A DNA stretch of 64,000 nucleotides from Acheta domesticus. Taxonomy: Eukaryota; Arthropoda; Insecta; Orthoptera; Gryllidae. Location: the NCBI GenBank assembly GCA_031308135.1, contig JAHLJT010004567.1:36964389-37028388 (forward strand), written 5' to 3'. Shown here one piece after another: positions 63,036 through 64,000 of the stretch (positions are counted from its first letter, which is position 1; each line of letters starts with the position of its first letter). The notes under the pieces were generated by a model, which was given only the letters and a program-made list of their open reading frames with translations, did no database searches and was not told where the DNA came from. Position numbers and translations under genes: made by a program.

Positions 63036-63043
63036 TATCGATA
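63036..63043. promoter_or_regulatory. DRE motif TATCGATA
   Basis: An exact palindromic TATCGATA. In Drosophila this is the DREF-binding element, common in promoters of broadly expressed genes. It lies 45 bp upstream of a consensus splice donor on the plus strand, the right place for a core promoter of the RhoGAP gene. Confidence 0.6.
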
Positions 63044-63049
63044 GGTGTA

Positions 63050-63088
63050 CATAGGGAAGTTGGGCCGAGCGGTGTATTACATTGACTG
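63050..63088 (+). other. Candidate non-coding first exon of the RhoGAP gene
   Basis: ttgactg followed by gtaagtg gives a strong donor at 63089. Likely acceptors before the start codon are ttttgtcttcttattatag ending at 63431 and tgtatctttgtgag ending at 63592. The 5' edge is arbitrary, set between the DRE and the donor. This is inferred from splice signals only. Confidence 0.4.
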
Positions 63089-63610
63089 GTAAGTGTGATT
63101 ATGTATTTGGATTTTTTGGAACAGGCTGGTATTCATCAGTTTGTTGGCATTTTCATGGTTCTTTATTATTATCTATTCGATACACATGAAGGGTTTGATC
63201 ATACAACTGCATTTATGAGACTCCTGAATAGGATGAGATCATCCCTGCCATTATGAGTTTTGTGATGGGATGGGCTTATCTTGTTTGATTAGTTAATGCA
63301 ACCAATGATTTGACTTGATAGCGTCCCCAACCTTACCAAGTTCGATTGAACTGTTTCCTGCTCAGTTGGCTTGAGGGGTGTGATTAAAGTGTAGCTTGAC
63401 AGCATTGTTAAGTTTTGTCTTCTTATTATAGATCTGTAGCTGATTACTTTGAACACTTCCTTCAGAATGGTGTGACTGAATTTCCTTGTGGTTTTAAATA
63501 TATGATGAACATACAATGTTGTGGTCTATGTTATGAAACATTGAATGTTGACTTGGAATGTTGTGAAAAGATTCATTCTGTATCTTTGTGAGATTGCTTG
63601 AACTGTCAAA

Positions 63611-63663
63611 ATGAAGAAACAGTTTTTTAGAGTGAAACAACTTGCTGACCAGACATTTTCTAG
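63611..63663 (+). CDS. RhoGAP92B: BAR-RhoGAP protein, first coding exon
   Basis: ATG at 63611 opens MKKQFFRVKQLADQTFS, and the split codon AG|A is completed by the next exon. The exon ends with donor gtaaaa at 63664. The sequence matches the very start of the N-terminal BAR domain of the ARHGAP17 (RICH1)/ARHGAP44/SH3BP1 family, whose Drosophila member is RhoGAP92B. These proteins bind curved membranes through BAR and switch off Rac/Cdc42 through a RhoGAP domain, acting in actin and membrane dynamics. The Met and MKKQF-type start are conserved, which fixes the start. The intron that follows is short (148 bp). Only the beginning of the gene is in the window. Confidence 0.9.
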
Positions 63664-63811
63664 GTAAAAATTGTTTGAACTTTTATACCATGAGCTATTA
63701 ATGTAATGTCTTTTTTCTCTGAATAGTACAAAAGCATCATTGATATTTAATTAATTATTAATTCATCAATACAAAAATCTATGTGTTCTGACTTGATTTC
63801 TGTTAATTTAG

Positions 63812-63953
63812 AGCTGACAAGACTGAAGTTCTTTCCGATGACCTCCAAGAAGCAGATAGAAGAGTTGATTGTATAAGAATTGCCTGTCAAAACACTAGTA
63901 AAAAACTTGCTGCATGTATTTCTGGCCAAGGGCAAGAAAGAGACAAGAGAGTC
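63812..63953 (+). CDS. RhoGAP92B: BAR-RhoGAP protein, second coding exon
   Basis: After the acceptor ttaatttag (63803-63811), the exon completes Arg and continues ADKTEVLSDDLQEADRRVD, then TSKKLAAC and GQGQERDKRV. It ends before gtaagt at 63954, phase 0. AEKTEVLS and the KKL.AC block are hallmarks of BAR helix 1 in this family. A donor three bases earlier (gtcgta) is possible but weaker. The downstream BAR, RhoGAP and proline-rich regions lie beyond the window. Confidence 0.9.
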
Positions 63954-64000
63954 GTAAGTGTTACTATTGTGGTTTTAAAAATAATTGTGATTTTTTTTAG

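Overview
This is a window of a large, AT-rich eukaryotic genome, almost certainly an insect. The signs are spliced exons of two conserved animal genes, tRNA-derived SINEs, an APE-type LINE, non-autonomous hAT transposons and a TATCGATA (DRE) promoter motif of the kind known from insects. The very low gene density and the short GC-rich patches in AT-rich DNA suggest a large-genome lineage such as Polyneoptera (stick insects, cockroaches, crickets). That placement is a guess and the sequence does not prove it. No bacterial-style genes, rRNA genes, CRISPR arrays or convincing functional tRNA genes were seen.

Real protein-coding genes appear only in the last 2 kb. On the minus strand, 62024-62116 is the first coding exon of an MFSD11 (UNC93-like) membrane protein, ending at a consensus splice donor. 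On the plus strand, 63611-63663 and 63812-63953 are the first two coding exons of a BAR-RhoGAP protein (Drosophila RhoGAP92B; vertebrate ARHGAP17/44 and SH3BP1), and that gene runs off the right edge. The two genes are head-to-head about 1 kb apart. A DRE and a probable non-coding first exon lie between them on the RhoGAP side. No later MFSD11 exon was recognised in the 62 kb to the left, so most of the window may be its first intron.

Region by region. 0-32 kb: AT-rich non-coding DNA with about ten GC/CpG-rich islets, a few tRNA-SINE copies, a five-unit 69-bp minisatellite (13985-14325), a (TA)n tract, and two short hAT elements with 8-bp target duplications (25262-25696 and 27478-27978). 32.2-35.9 kb: one 5'-truncated I/Nimb-like LINE on the minus strand with an uninterrupted open frame, poly(A) tail and target-site duplication; its RNase H-like domain seems to have lost all its catalytic residues. 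36.9-41.6 kb: a SINE, two copies of a LINE 3' end with (AAT)n tails, and between them a field of decayed ~300-bp tandem repeats. 41.6-62 kb: diverged dispersed repeats, two more SINEs, a 39-bp inverted repeat, and a frameshifted reverse-transcriptase relic near 59.2 kb.

Most open frames of 60-270 codons in the window look like chance products of GC-rich islets or repeats, and they are not annotated as genes.
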